This document shows positions 1 to 8,642 of a DNA stretch of 41,929 nt, piece after piece. Origin of the DNA: Bacillota bacterium (GTDB lineage Bacteria; Bacillota; Limnochordia; DTU087); NCBI GenBank assembly GCA_012798695.1, contig JAAZMR010000084.1, positions 1-41,929 on the forward strand. Direction: 5' to 3'. How positions within the stretch are numbered: position 1 is the first letter of the stretch; every line of letters begins with the position of its first letter. The translations under genes were made by a program, and so were the position numbers. The notes under the pieces were generated by a model. It was given only the letters and a program-made list of their open reading frames with translations. It made no database searches and was not told where the DNA came from.

Positions 1-38
1 AGGCGGCCTAAAGAAGCAACATTATACCCTTAATCCTT

Positions 39-869
39 CTAGCTGGCTGCTGAAGCCACTTGGGGTCGGCTGTTCTCTATGATAATGGCTTTGGTCGGGC
101 ATTTGGCTGCACAGGCGCCGCAGTTGGTGCACTTAGTATAATCGATCTCTGCCAGGAAATCGGTGACATGAATTGCATCAGCTTCACATACTCGTTCACA
201 GGCCTTGCATCCGATACAGCCCACTTGACAATTATCCCGGACTTGTCTGCCTCGATCATAAGAGCGGCAGAGTACGTGGACTTGCATATTGCACGGTACG
301 AGTGTGATCAGATCTCGAGGACAAGCTGCAACACAGCGCCCACATGCCGTACAGGCAGCTTTATCTACGACGGGTAGGCCATTAGGGCCCATGGCTATGG
401 CATCAAATGGGCAAGCCTTTACACAACTCGCCAGCCCCAAACAACCGTATTCACAACCCTTGGCACCACCGGCGACCAGTGTGGCTGCCCGGCAGTCCTC
501 CAACCCCACATATTCTGCCCTCTGTTTGGCTTCGGCATGGCCTCCACCACAGCGAACCAATGCTACCAGCCGCTCACCACTGTCTTCAAGTTTCACTCCC
601 ATGATTTCTGCCACTCGAGCAGCCACGGCACTGCCGCCTACAGGGCAACCATTGACCGGGGCTCCAGCAGTGACTACAGCCTCGGCAAAGCCGCGGCAAC
701 CGGGATAACCGCAGCCACCGCAGTTAGCTCCGGGAAGGACTTCTTCGATCTCATCTATTCTATCATCTGACTCCACCGCGAATTTGCGGGAGGCCCATGC
801 TAGTCCGGCTCCGAATAATACTCCCATGGCACCCATACTGACCAAGGAGACTATGACTGTATTAGCCAT
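39..869 (-). CDS. rnfB: Ion-translocating ferredoxin:NAD+ oxidoreductase (Rnf) subunit B
   Basis: RnfB is the iron-sulfur subunit that takes electrons from ferredoxin into the membrane Rnf complex. The 276-residue protein has one N-terminal membrane helix (about residues 5-27). A CGGCGYPGC cluster motif follows (C50, C53, C58, with C75 as likely fourth ligand). Ferredoxin-type cysteine sets then occur at C139/C143/C149/C153, C173/C176/C179/C183, C214-C228 and C247/C250/C253/C257. The ATG is preceded by a GGAGGG ribosome site. It is the last gene of rnfCDGEAB, 45 bases after rnfA. The C-terminal half is richer in clusters than the shortest proteobacterial RnfB proteins, as is common in anaerobes. 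Identification is firm. Confidence 0.96.
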   Translation of the reverse strand: MANTVIVSLVSMGAMGVLFGAGLAWASRKFAVESDDRIDEIEEVLPGANCGGCGYPGCRGFAEAVVTAGAPVNGCPVGGSAVAARVAEIMGVKLEDSGERLVALVRCGGGHAEAKQRAEYVGLEDCRAATLVAGGAKGCEYGCLGLASCVKACPFDAIAMGPNGLPVVDKAACTACGRCVAACPRDLITLVPCNMQVHVLCRSYDRGRQVRDNCQVGCIGCKACERVCEADAIHVTDFLAEIDYTKCTNCGACAAKCPTKAIIIENSRPQVASAAS

Positions 870-914
870 CCAGTTTTCCCTCCTACAAGTTGCTGCATTT
901 CGATTCCCTCAAAA

Positions 915-1496
915 TCACATGGCAATTAGGCCGGAAAAGCCCATAAAAGCCATGGACATCAAACCAGCTGTGATCAGCGCAATACCCGCTCCTTGCAGAG
1001 GTTTGGGAATATCGGCAAATTGCAGCTGTTCTCGGATTCCCGCCATTATGGCCAAAGCCAAGGTAAAGCCTACTCCCGTGCCTAGGGCAAAGACTATGGT
1101 CTGAATCAGTGTATAGCCTTTTTGTGATACAAGAATGGCCAGACCCAGAACCGCACAGTTGGTAGTAATTAGAGGCAAGAATATACCCAGAGCACGGTAT
1201 AACACGGGACTGGTCTTTTGCAGAAACATTTCCACCAATTGTACCAGGGAGGCGATGATCAGGATATACGCTACGTTCTGCAAAAAAGGCATTCCGAAAG
1301 GCGTGAGAATATAAGTCTGCACGAGCCAGGTAGCCGCCCCGGAAAGCACCAGAACGAAAGTAGTCGCCATTCCCATTCCCATTGCAGTGTCAAGTTCATT
1401 AGAAACCCCGAGGAAGGGGCAGATGCCTAGGAATCTGACCAACACGAAATTATTGACTAACACAGAGCCAATAAAGATTAGTGCTAGCTCACCCAT
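915..1496 (-). CDS. rnfA: Rnf complex membrane subunit A
   Basis: This 193-residue protein is an integral membrane subunit of the Rnf complex, homologous to NqrE. About six hydrophobic helices span almost its whole length, and the N-terminal stretch around residues 10-30 (NNFVLVRFLGICPFLGVS) is characteristic of RnfA. Together with RnfE it forms the inverted-topology pair that binds a membrane-embedded iron-sulfur centre and helps form the ion path. The ATG follows a GGGAGG site. Its start lies 18 bases after the end of rnfE, so the two are probably translated from one mRNA. Confidence 0.95.
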   Translation of the reverse strand: MGELALIFIGSVLVNNFVLVRFLGICPFLGVSNELDTAMGMGMATTFVLVLSGAATWLVQTYILTPFGMPFLQNVAYILIIASLVQLVEMFLQKTSPVLYRALGIFLPLITTNCAVLGLAILVSQKGYTLIQTIVFALGTGVGFTLALAIMAGIREQLQFADIPKPLQGAGIALITAGLMSMAFMGFSGLIAM

Positions 1497-1514
1497 ATCT
1501 AATACCTCCCTTTC

Positions 1515-2168
1515 CTAGCCCTGAACAGCCTGACCGGTGGTGACCGAACCAACAGCCCGTTCGTGTCTCCGCCGCTCTAGAGCATAATTGACCTGGTTCA
1601 TTACTCCTACCACGATCCCGAGTGTGAAGAACGCACCTGGTGGGAGAAGGAATATCACCCAAGATGTCGCTGTCTCCGATAGGATCATGTGGCCGAACAC
1701 GGAACCCATGCCCAAAAACTCTCGAATGATGCCTAGGGCTGTCAGCCCCCAAGTGATGCCTACTCCCATGCCAAGAGCATCAATCAAGGAGTGGAATACT
1801 GGCATTCTGGAAGCATAGGCCTCTGCTCGGCCCAGGATGATACAGTTGACCACGATTAGTGGGATAAACAATCCCAACACCTCGTGTAGTTCCGGGAAAT
1901 TAGCTGCTAGCACCATATCAGCAATCGTTACAAAGGTGGCAATAATGATGATATAGCAAGGGATGCGCACCTTCTTGGGGATTAGGTTCTTCATCAGGGA
2001 AATCATGACTGAGGAACATACCAACACAAATGTTGTAGCTAACCCCATAGCTAGACCATTAGCAGCTGCAGTAGTAACCGCTAAGGTGGGGCACATACCG
2101 ATTAGTAATCGGAAAGTTGGATGTTCATCCCAAAGTCCTTTGATAAACTCTTGTCGCAAGCTCTTCAT
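1515..2168 (-). CDS. rnfE: Rnf complex membrane subunit E
   Basis: This 217-residue polytopic membrane subunit is homologous to NqrD and is the partner of RnfA. The N-terminus (QEFIKGLWDEHPTFRLLIGM, then CPTLAVTT) and about six membrane helices match the family. The ATG shares one base with the TAA stop of rnfG (TAATG), and a GGGAGGTG ribosome site lies within the end of rnfG, so translation is coupled. The C-terminal 25 residues are polar and probably cytoplasmic. Nothing is missing compared with family members of about 200 residues. Confidence 0.95.
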   Translation of the reverse strand: MKSLRQEFIKGLWDEHPTFRLLIGMCPTLAVTTAAANGLAMGLATTFVLVCSSVMISLMKNLIPKKVRIPCYIIIIATFVTIADMVLAANFPELHEVLGLFIPLIVVNCIILGRAEAYASRMPVFHSLIDALGMGVGITWGLTALGIIREFLGMGSVFGHMILSETATSWVIFLLPPGAFFTLGIVVGVMNQVNYALERRRHERAVGSVTTGQAVQG

Positions 2169-3004
2169 TACCAGACACCTCCCGCTCTTAGGTCTGCTTC
2201 TACCTCTGACAGTGCAGCCTTAATGGTGGCAGCTACTGCTTGAGAGGAAACGGTAGCTCCGGCAATAGCATCCACATCTTGTTTAGCGGCAAAGGCATCA
2301 TCTAAAGACTTGTCCTTAAACTGTTCTAAAAAGCCCTGTTCGGTAATTCGGGCCCCTAAACCCGGGGTCTCCTGGTGGTCCAGAACCTGGATCCGGGTCA
2401 GCTTACGTATGGTAGGATCGAGACCCACCATCATTCTAATAGTGCCACCAAACCCGTCACCATCGACAGCAAAGGCTATACCAGTGGTATTGCCATGATC
2501 ATCTATGCCCCGATAAGTCGTGACGACGCTCACCGTAATCGAACTGCCGCTGGTACCGTCAACAGAACTCCCACTGGTGGTATCAGCTAGTGTACTGCTG
2601 CTGGTGGCATCACTAGGAGTACTGCCACTGGTTGCATCGGCAGTGGTACTGCTGCTTGTAGCGTCAGTTGTAGTACTCCCACTGGTGGTATCAGCTAGTG
2701 TGCTGCTGCTGATGGCATCACTAGTAGTACTGCTGCTCGTAGCGTCAGCTGTAGTACTGCCACTGGTCGCATCGGCAATAGAGCCGCTGCTTGTCACATC
2801 TGCCGCAGAATCATCGCTGTTGGATTCGGTTACTATCTCATAGGATACAGCTCCTGGAAGTACTTCCAATATGGCTTCCCTCATAGCTGCCTCTTTATTT
2901 GCTTCGATAATGGGAGACATGGTTTGATGCACATAGGCCAATACCCCACCGGATATGGTAGCGATTAAACCTAGTACAACAATTAATCTTAGACTCTCAC
3001 GCAT
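2168..3004 (-). CDS. rnfG: Rnf complex FMN-binding subunit G with Ser/Thr repeat insertion
   Basis: RnfG carries a covalently bound FMN on the outer face of the membrane. The 278-residue protein has one N-terminal helix (about residues 7-28) and a C-terminal FMN-binding domain. That domain contains VLDHQETPGLG (about 207-217) and DAIAGATVSS (about 245-254), in which T251 is the expected flavinylated threonine. Between helix and flavin domain sits an unusual insertion, roughly residues 70-150. It consists of eight to nine copies of a nine-residue unit resembling ATSSSTTAD. RnfG proteins are typically about 180-210 residues, so the insertion explains the extra length. The start overlaps the end of rnfD by 8 bases, with GGGGAGGTG upstream. 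Confidence 0.95.
   Translation of the reverse strand: MRESLRLIVVLGLIATISGGVLAYVHQTMSPIIEANKEAAMREAILEVLPGAVSYEIVTESNSDDSAADVTSSGSIADATSGSTTADATSSSTTSDAISSSTLADTTSGSTTTDATSSSTTADATSGSTPSDATSSSTLADTTSGSSVDGTSGSSITVSVVTTYRGIDDHGNTTGIAFAVDGDGFGGTIRMMVGLDPTIRKLTRIQVLDHQETPGLGARITEQGFLEQFKDKSLDDAFAAKQDVDAIAGATVSSQAVAATIKAALSEVEADLRAGGVW
2555..2797 (-). repeat. 27-bp tandem repeat encoding nine-residue Ser/Thr/Asp units in RnfG
   Basis: Within rnfG the minus strand encodes consecutive nonapeptides such as ATSGSTTAD, ATSSSTTSD, AISSSTLAD, TTSGSTTTD, ATSSSTTAD, ATSGSTPSD and ATSSSTLAD. The final unit is TTSGSSVDG. The units are imperfect but stay in register at 27 bases per copy. This looks like a low-complexity extracytoplasmic linker, which could vary in copy number by slippage. 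Confidence 0.9.
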
Positions 3005-3941
3005 GAGTCTTCACCTCCCCATAGGGTCTAGGCCGTGTCATTCGGTCTAATAGGGGTGTAAAGCCATTCATCAGGAGAATAGAATAGGATACACCTTCTG
3101 GGTAGCCCCCCCAGAGGCGAATGACCATTAAGATAATGCCAGCACCAACACCAAACAGCCACTTGCCTTTACGGGTAATTGGTGTTGTTACCATGTCGGT
3201 GGCCATGAAGAATGCTCCGAGCATGAGGCCACCTGCCAGCCAGTGGAAAATCGGATCTTGACCAAAGGCTAGCGCAATTATACCCACTGTGCCTAGGTAG
3301 CTGACTGGAATGCGCCAGTCAATATATCGCTTGTAGAGGAGATAGAGACCACCAATCAGTATAGCTAAGGCTGATGTTTCACCCAGGCAGCCGCCGATAT
3401 TGCCGATGAACATATCCCAGTAACTGCTGGTGATACGTCCCATTTGCATCTGAACTAGAGGGGTAACAGTAGCCATGCCATCGATGGGGCTTGTCCAAGT
3501 GATCATAGCTGCAGGGAAAGCCGCCAAAAGAAAAGCCCTTCCTACTAAGGCAGGGTTAAAGGGATTATAGCCTAGGCCACCGAAAACGTGTTTGCCCAGA
3601 GTCATGGCTACAACTCCACCTACTACTGCCATCCACCACGGTATGGTAGGTGGCAAGTTAAATGCCAAGAGCATACCGGTGACAACGGCACTACCATCAT
3701 AGATGGTAATTGGTTTGCCCCTTAGTTTCTGAAAAACCCATTCTGTCAAAATACATGCTCCTACCGTTACCATGACTAACCAAAGAGCTTGGAAACGGAA
3801 GAAATACAGAGATGCAATCAGAGCTGGTAGTAAAGCGATTACAACACCGTACATTATGCTTGAGACTGATTCCTGATCTGACACATGGGGAGCTGGAGAT
3901 ATAATCAGCTCTGTGTCAGTTGTCACTGTATTGCCTTGCAT
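2997..3941 (-). CDS. rnfD: Rnf complex membrane subunit D
   Basis: RnfD is a polytopic, FMN-carrying membrane subunit homologous to NqrB. The 314-residue protein has about eight to nine hydrophobic helices. Family signatures include YDGSAVVTGMLLAFNLPP (about residues 81-98) and GGLGYNPFNPALVGRAFLL (about 121-139). The flavinylation site is probably T160 in DGMATVTPL (residues 154-162), the threonine directly before P-L. The ATG has a GAGGGAGG site about 10 bases upstream. It follows rnfC by 18 bases and overlaps rnfG by 8 bases. Confidence 0.95.
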   Translation of the reverse strand: MQGNTVTTDTELIISPAPHVSDQESVSSIMYGVVIALLPALIASLYFFRFQALWLVMVTVGACILTEWVFQKLRGKPITIYDGSAVVTGMLLAFNLPPTIPWWMAVVGGVVAMTLGKHVFGGLGYNPFNPALVGRAFLLAAFPAAMITWTSPIDGMATVTPLVQMQMGRITSSYWDMFIGNIGGCLGETSALAILIGGLYLLYKRYIDWRIPVSYLGTVGIIALAFGQDPIFHWLAGGLMLGAFFMATDMVTTPITRKGKWLFGVGAGIILMVIRLWGGYPEGVSYSILLMNGFTPLLDRMTRPRPYGEVKTHA

Positions 3942-3959
3942 GAGACAGTTCCCTCCCTC

Positions 3960-5288
3960 TTAGCTGGTCTGTTTGCTGCGCTGAGCTTGCACTTCCGCTT
4001 TGGCAAGCTTGATGGATTGCACGAGAAAACGGTTAGCAGGGCATACGTAGGAACAGCTGCCGCATTCGATGCAGTTGAGCAGCCCCCATTCGACCGCAGC
4101 ATCTAGCTCACCACCATCAGCATAGTTGACTATGGTTACCGGCAGCAGATATGCTGGGCAGACATCGACACAGCGGCCACAGCGGATACAGGCTTCCGGT
4201 TGTGTGGCTCTCTTGCGATTATTAAACACCAAAATGCCGGAGGTGCACTTGACCACAGGGCTCGATAAGTCAAACTGAGTTAGTCCCGTCATGGGGCCTC
4301 CCATGATCACTTGCTTAGGTGTTCCCCTCAGTCCACCGGCTGCCTCCAGGACTCCATCTAATCTGGTACCGATGCGGATCAAGAGGTTCTGAGGTTCTCT
4401 CACCCCTTCTCCGGAAACAGTCACGATCCGTTCGATTAATGGCATACCTGTTTGAACAGCTGTCTGAATGGCTGCCGCGGTCCCCACATTATTGACCACG
4501 ATACCAATATCCATAGGCAGGCCGCCAGCAGGCACTTCCTTCCCTGTAATCGCCGTGATTAGCTGTTTCTCAGCACCCTGGGGATACTTGATTTGTAGAG
4601 GAACAATTTCTATGCCAACATAGCCAGCAGCTGCTTTCTGCATGGCTGTAATGGCATCAGGTTTATTCAACTCGATACCAATTATCGCCCTATTTATGTC
4701 CAGAGCCTTCATTAGTGCCCGAGTGCCGTAGATCACCCGCTCAGGATGCTCAACCATCAGACGGTGGTCACAAGTGAGATAAGGCTCACATTCACAACCA
4801 TTGATGATGAGAGTATCGATTGGCTTGTCCGAGGGGGGCATTACTTTAACATGGGTAGGAAAAGTTGCACCTCCCAGCCCGACAATGCCGGCTTCTCGGA
4901 TAATCTTCCTGATAGTATCAGCATCTAGTTGCTCCAGATCACCGTGTGGGGTGATGCTGGGATCCAAGCGTTCCTCATTGTCATTTTCAATCACTACAGC
5001 TTGAACTCTGCCTCCAGCTGGATGCAAACATGACTCGATCGCCTTGACAACTCCAGATACCGGGGCATGAATAGGTGCTGAAATAAAAGCCTCAGTGTCT
5101 CCAATTTTCTGTCCCTTACTAACCACATCGCCTTTTTCTACTAAGGGCTTACAGGGTGCTCCGATATGCTGTTGTAGGGGGACAATTACCTCAGCGGGGG
5201 GTGTCATCACGGTTATGGCCTTATTACTGCTTAGTTCCTTATGGCCGACGGGGTGAATACCTCCCCTAAAGGTTTTGCCTCTGCTCAT
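3960..5288 (-). CDS. rnfC: Rnf complex NADH-binding subunit C
   Basis: RnfC is the peripheral subunit that exchanges electrons with NAD+/NADH through FMN and iron-sulfur clusters. I place the start at the ATG giving MSRGKTFRGGIHP (442 residues), because GGAGG lies six bases upstream. An ATG seven codons earlier has no such site. The N-terminal part carries a lipoyl-like sandwich domain (about 20-90). A glycine-rich segment at about 130-150 (IVGLGGATFPTHVK) belongs to the FMN/NADH-binding domain. Two ferredoxin-type motifs lie near residues 367-378 (CIRCGRCVDVCP) and 406-417 (CIECGSCSYVCP). It is the first gene of the rnf operon. Confidence 0.95.
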   Translation of the reverse strand: MSRGKTFRGGIHPVGHKELSSNKAITVMTPPAEVIVPLQQHIGAPCKPLVEKGDVVSKGQKIGDTEAFISAPIHAPVSGVVKAIESCLHPAGGRVQAVVIENDNEERLDPSITPHGDLEQLDADTIRKIIREAGIVGLGGATFPTHVKVMPPSDKPIDTLIINGCECEPYLTCDHRLMVEHPERVIYGTRALMKALDINRAIIGIELNKPDAITAMQKAAAGYVGIEIVPLQIKYPQGAEKQLITAITGKEVPAGGLPMDIGIVVNNVGTAAAIQTAVQTGMPLIERIVTVSGEGVREPQNLLIRIGTRLDGVLEAAGGLRGTPKQVIMGGPMTGLTQFDLSSPVVKCTSGILVFNNRKRATQPEACIRCGRCVDVCPAYLLPVTIVNYADGGELDAAVEWGLLNCIECGSCSYVCPANRFLVQSIKLAKAEVQAQRSKQTS

Positions 5289-5421
5289 GTTCAACCTCCG
5301 TTCCTTCACTGCTAGAAAACTACTTTAACCAGACTAGGATTCGTCACTACATCGTCTGTTTCCTGTCGGTTTTTGTCTATCAAATAGTGCCAAACAAGAA
5401 AGCTTATGCTTTACTGGGACT

Positions 5422-5439
5422 TTGTGATAATTAACACAA
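5422..5439. promoter_or_regulatory. Candidate Rex (NADH-sensing repressor) operator upstream of rnf
   Basis: The 18-mer TTGTGATAATTAACACAA is palindromic in eight of nine base pairs. It has the layout of known Rex operators (TTGTGAA-N4-TTCACAA, or TTGTTAA-N4-TTAACAA in clostridia). It sits 134 bases upstream of the rnfC start in the intergenic region after queT. On the minus strand it overlaps a weak promoter-like pair, TTGCTA, 17 bases, AATTAT. Rex control of NADH-linked genes is established in Bacillota. Control of this rnf operon is inferred. Confidence 0.6.
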
Positions 5440-5573
5440 TCGTTCATATTAGCAAAGTGCCACCTCTAGAAGAGATGGTACCAAATAGATATCATCAAAG
5501 GGTGGAAACAACAAGCAACACCAGTGGCGATTCTGTGGTATATTGTTGTGACGGCATAGCCAGGGCGGTACAG

Positions 5574-6032
5574 CTAAAGCCATCGAACACCTCGGCGCTT
5601 AAGCAGCCGAATCAAGGGAATGCCCAACAGCAGTACTGATATCGCTTCACTAATGCCTATGCCCAATACTGAAAGCCAGTAAGGCACTTCAAAGATCAGG
5701 TGCAGGTACAAACTGATCAGCAGCGCATTGAATAGTATGGGAGAAGCATAGGCAATCCAAGTAGCGCGATATCTGTACGTTACCCACGCAGCCAGCAAAG
5801 TGACTAGGCTGCCGCCAAATATATCCCATGGTCCTAAACCCCCGAGGATATTACTCAGCATTACAGCCACAAATAGGGCCGGGACAGCTTCCGGATAGAG
5901 CATGGGCAACAGAGTCAGGGCTTCTGCTGGGCGAAACTGAAAAATACCGAAGCTAAGTCCTGCAAACAGATAGACCAGCAGGACATAAACGGCAGCGATT
6001 AGAGCTGCCCTGACGAGCGAGCGTGTATCCAC
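5574..6032 (-). CDS. queT: QueT-family transporter (queuosine precursor uptake)
   Basis: The 152-residue hydrophobic protein has four to five membrane helices. It carries the family hallmark FGIFQFRPAEALTLLP (about residues 28-43), followed by a glycine-rich LSNILGGLGPWDIFGG segment. QueT proteins are the substrate-binding S components of energy-coupling-factor importers for queuosine precursors. The start is GTG, with AGGAGG nine bases upstream. I looked for a preQ1 riboswitch in the 116 bases upstream and did not see one. No ECF ATPase or T component is nearby, so it would rely on a shared module encoded elsewhere. Confidence 0.85.
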   Translation of the reverse strand: MDTRSLVRAALIAAVYVLLVYLFAGLSFGIFQFRPAEALTLLPMLYPEAVPALFVAVMLSNILGGLGPWDIFGGSLVTLLAAWVTYRYRATWIAYASPILFNALLISLYLHLIFEVPYWLSVLGIGISEAISVLLLGIPLIRLLKRRGVRWL

Positions 6033-6148
6033 TCTTTTCCCTCCTGTTTAAAACACTACTTACATTGTAGTCATCATCGGAGAGAAAAGCAATGATAGCA
6101 GCTTGTCCTGGATAACGGTCCCCAAGTTAGGCTCCCAGGCGTTGTTGG

Positions 6149-6367
6149 CTAGCACTTTTTGACAAAGCCCAGTAGTGCTAAGACGAGCAGAAACACGATG
6201 ATGGCCAATAAAGTACCGGGGTTGATCATCAAGAGAAAAAAGACCAGTAAGGTAGCAGTGGCGACTAGCACAGGGATGATCGATTCCAGCACTTGGAGCA
6301 TGCCCCGATATTGCTTGCACCCCGGCAACCTCTTAGCCCAATTACGCAATTTTGTATCTGGTTTCAT
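6149..6367 (-). CDS. Small two-helix membrane protein, unknown
   Basis: This 72-residue protein has a basic N-terminus (KLRNWAKRLPGCKQYRG) followed by two hydrophobic segments (about residues 28-45 and 49-68) and ends in KKC. I chose the ATG with AGGTG seven bases upstream. A GTG three codons earlier overlaps the stop of the upstream glycosyltransferase gene in a GTGA arrangement and is also possible. The close coupling suggests one transcript with the glycosyltransferase. No family was recognised. The basic region followed by a helical hairpin could anchor a partner at the membrane, but that is speculation. Confidence 0.6.
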   Translation of the reverse strand: MKPDTKLRNWAKRLPGCKQYRGMLQVLESIIPVLVATATLLVFFLLMINPGTLLAIIVFLLVLALLGFVKKC

Positions 6368-6372
6368 TGGTT

Positions 6373-7533
6373 TCACCTATTTTCGCCTTTTATTTCCCGA
6401 GTCTCACCTAGGATTTCATTGTATACCGCCAGTGTTTGGCTAGCGGTATTTTCCCAGCTCAAAGAGGCTGCAGCTGTACGGCCCCGTTCGCTCATCATTT
6501 GCCGTATGCACATATCCATCAGGCCGCGGTTCAGTTGCCTAACCAGGCCAGTAGTATCTTCGGGGTCGAAAAGGAGTGCCACATCTGCTGCCACCTCTGT
6601 CACCGAAGGTACTGGACTGCTTATTACCGGAATACCGCAAGCCATAGCCTCTAGTGGAGGCAAGCCAAAACCTTCATATAGACTAGGATAGGCAAATAGA
6701 TCTGCCCCCTGGTAAAAAACCACCATGTCCTCCATGGGTATGAATCCGGGGAACATAACAGTAGTATCGACTCCCAAGGCTTTACACAAGCCGGGCAAGT
6801 CCTCCATACCCATACCTTGTATTCTACTAGATAACTCTCCGGTAATGACCAGAAGTAATCTGCTATCCCAGTACTTTCTAGCTTTGGCAAAGGCGTAGAT
6901 TAACTCCATTATGTTCTTTCTGGAGTTGAGCCCACCGGTATACAGCACATAAGGGAAGGCAATATCATAGTGGGCATGGAGCCGGTTTCTGGCTCGTGCG
7001 GGATCGCCGGGCTTGAAGACTGCCTCTGGGGCAGGGTAGATTACCTGGATCTTATCCTCGGGTATGGATAACACATTATGCATATCCCTTTTGGCAGCCT
7101 GGGAGACTGTCAGGATCCGATGAGCTTGATGGGCTACTTCCGGTACTTTTTCTAGGAAATTGCGCCGGTAGCCACGTCTAACTGTTTCTGGCATGACAAA
7201 GGGAATCAGATCATGAATCGTTACTACCAGTGGACAGTGGGATGTCGGCAAAGCATGGAGCCCGTTATCTGGTGCATGATGGAGTTCAATTCTTTGTTTC
7301 TCCAGCCACAAAGGTAATTCCACAGCTTCATCCCGCCGTTTTCTGGTCATGGGCTGGTAGTGGAAATTGGGTGGCAGCGGCCAAGGTTTTGTTTGATCAT
7401 CAGGCCATAACAAATAGTACTCGTGTTCATTATCCAACTTGGCCACGAAATTAACCAACTGGTAAGTATAGTTGCCGATGCCAGTTCCCCTGGCTAGAAC
7501 AGCTGGGCGGGCATCGATACATATTCTGGCCAT
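6373..7533 (-). CDS. GT4-family glycosyltransferase (coat-glycan cluster, copy 1)
   Basis: This 386-residue retaining glycosyltransferase has the GT-B fold. The start ATG (MARICIDARPAVLARGTGIG) follows an AAGGAG site; upstream in-frame codons lack one. The N-terminal Rossmann domain begins IDARPAV...RGTGIGNYTYQL. The C-terminal domain contains TGGLNSRKN (about 220) and the GT4 signature EGFGLPPLEAMACG (about 293-306), which contacts the sugar nucleotide. It is closely related to the proteins at 12090-13220 and 15149-16267, which share the opening motif and a central NG motif (APDNG here). It lies 42 bases downstream of a CotS-like kinase gene on the same strand. The sugar is unknown; heptose or mannose is likely from context. 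Confidence 0.88.
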   Translation of the reverse strand: MARICIDARPAVLARGTGIGNYTYQLVNFVAKLDNEHEYYLLWPDDQTKPWPLPPNFHYQPMTRKRRDEAVELPLWLEKQRIELHHAPDNGLHALPTSHCPLVVTIHDLIPFVMPETVRRGYRRNFLEKVPEVAHQAHRILTVSQAAKRDMHNVLSIPEDKIQVIYPAPEAVFKPGDPARARNRLHAHYDIAFPYVLYTGGLNSRKNIMELIYAFAKARKYWDSRLLLVITGELSSRIQGMGMEDLPGLCKALGVDTTVMFPGFIPMEDMVVFYQGADLFAYPSLYEGFGLPPLEAMACGIPVISSPVPSVTEVAADVALLFDPEDTTGLVRQLNRGLMDMCIRQMMSERGRTAAASLSWENTASQTLAVYNEILGETREIKGENR

Positions 7534-7575
7534 AGTTGCTCTCCTTTCCTCGGGGTCTTGCGGTGCCAAATTTGC

Positions 7576-8574
7576 TCAGGCTAGCTGAAAAGCGCTTACG
7601 ACATTTTCCAAGAGACGCTGTTCCTTGTCTCTGGTACGGCAGCGACGGCGCAGGCGATCCAAGTATGTCCCTCGGGATCGAACACGTTTTTCACCATAGA
7701 ATTGATGAGCAACTTCCCAGAATTTTTGAGGCCAAAGCCAAAGGGGAACGAAAAGCTGTAGCTCTTCTTGGGGGAGAGGGTTCTTATCTAGATAAGCTGT
7801 CAGTACCCGACAGGCCATATGAGAGTTGTAATTGGTGAATTTGGCCAGTCGGCGCAGGAAATTCACTAGATCATGGATAGGTAGATCACATATACAGTAA
7901 TCAAAATCCACCAAGTGGATACTCTGCCCACCAGTGAATAACACATTGCGTTCAGAGTAATCATGGTGACAAAGACTGCCCACTGCCTGATAACGAGTGG
8001 TGATCTCTGCATATGGAGACTTGAGTAAGATTTCCAGGGCATCCTGGCCTTGTTTGCAGTAACGATCGATATGGCGGAGGAATCGGCGCTCGAAGCGGCT
8101 GGGGGCCATTTGGCCTTCGGCAATTGTTTTGTACTGCTGCAGTTTATCTAATCGTTCTTGCCAGAGGCTGGGCCAAGCGCCCCACCAAATGCGCTCAGGT
8201 ACAGTAGGTGGGGCAAAACCCCGGGCGCTCTGGTGAAGCTCGGCTAGATTCTCAGCGGCCGGTATGACATCACTAGGAGAATCATAGTGAGCCTCCCGGC
8301 TTTCCACCCAGGAACTCATCACAAACAGATGTCCGTCAATATCGACATAGGGGGATTCGTCCGGGCTGAGGATATATCGATCAATATTGGTGGTACCTTG
8401 CTTATATAGGTACTCTTTTGCTGCATGGATGAAGAGTATGCCGGTTTTGCTTTGGCGACTTTCTTTTAGAGCAAATGTGCCTTTATCACTCGCAATCTTA
8501 AATGCTCGTCGTACTGTCGTGATCTTGCTTGGGCTTATGCCGAATTGAGCGGCAGCTGCCTGTTCCCGGGTCAC
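7576..8574 (-). CDS. CotS/CotI-like spore-coat kinase A (catalytic residues intact)
   Basis: This 332-residue protein has the aminoglycoside-phosphotransferase-like kinase fold of the CotS family. The GTG start (MTREQAAAAQFGIS) follows GAGGAGG by eight bases; an ATG eleven codons upstream has no ribosome site. Active-site residues are present: the N-lobe lysine K37 (FALKES), the catalytic H203-H-D205 with N210 (LCHHDYSERN) and the metal-binding D223-F-D225. CotS and CotI are coat-associated proteins of Bacillus. Activity towards a sugar or protein is expected from the fold, but the substrate is unknown. The gene heads the minus-strand unit with glycosyltransferase copy 1, and a SigK-like promoter lies upstream. 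Confidence 0.85.
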   Translation of the reverse strand: MTREQAAAAQFGISPSKITTVRRAFKIASDKGTFALKESRQSKTGILFIHAAKEYLYKQGTTNIDRYILSPDESPYVDIDGHLFVMSSWVESREAHYDSPSDVIPAAENLAELHQSARGFAPPTVPERIWWGAWPSLWQERLDKLQQYKTIAEGQMAPSRFERRFLRHIDRYCKQGQDALEILLKSPYAEITTRYQAVGSLCHHDYSERNVLFTGGQSIHLVDFDYCICDLPIHDLVNFLRRLAKFTNYNSHMACRVLTAYLDKNPLPQEELQLFVPLWLWPQKFWEVAHQFYGEKRVRSRGTYLDRLRRRCRTRDKEQRLLENVVSAFQLA

Positions 8575-8642
8575 TAATCTTTCCTCCTCTCCATAGGTGC
8601 TCAGCATGAATGAGATAGTAGCACAGGGCTATGGCGCGTATT

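Noticed and set aside
2520-2843. Plus-strand hydrophobic repeat frame opposite RnfG
   Set aside because: It is the complement of the Ser/Thr repeat. The Val/Leu/Ser pattern follows from the repeat and there is no ribosome site.
6033-6148. PreQ1 riboswitch upstream of queT
   Set aside because: Looked for because queT genes often carry one, but no matching hairpin and A-rich tail could be found.
6060-6320. Minus-strand 86-residue frame
   Set aside because: It overlaps the small membrane-protein gene in another frame and lacks a ribosome site.
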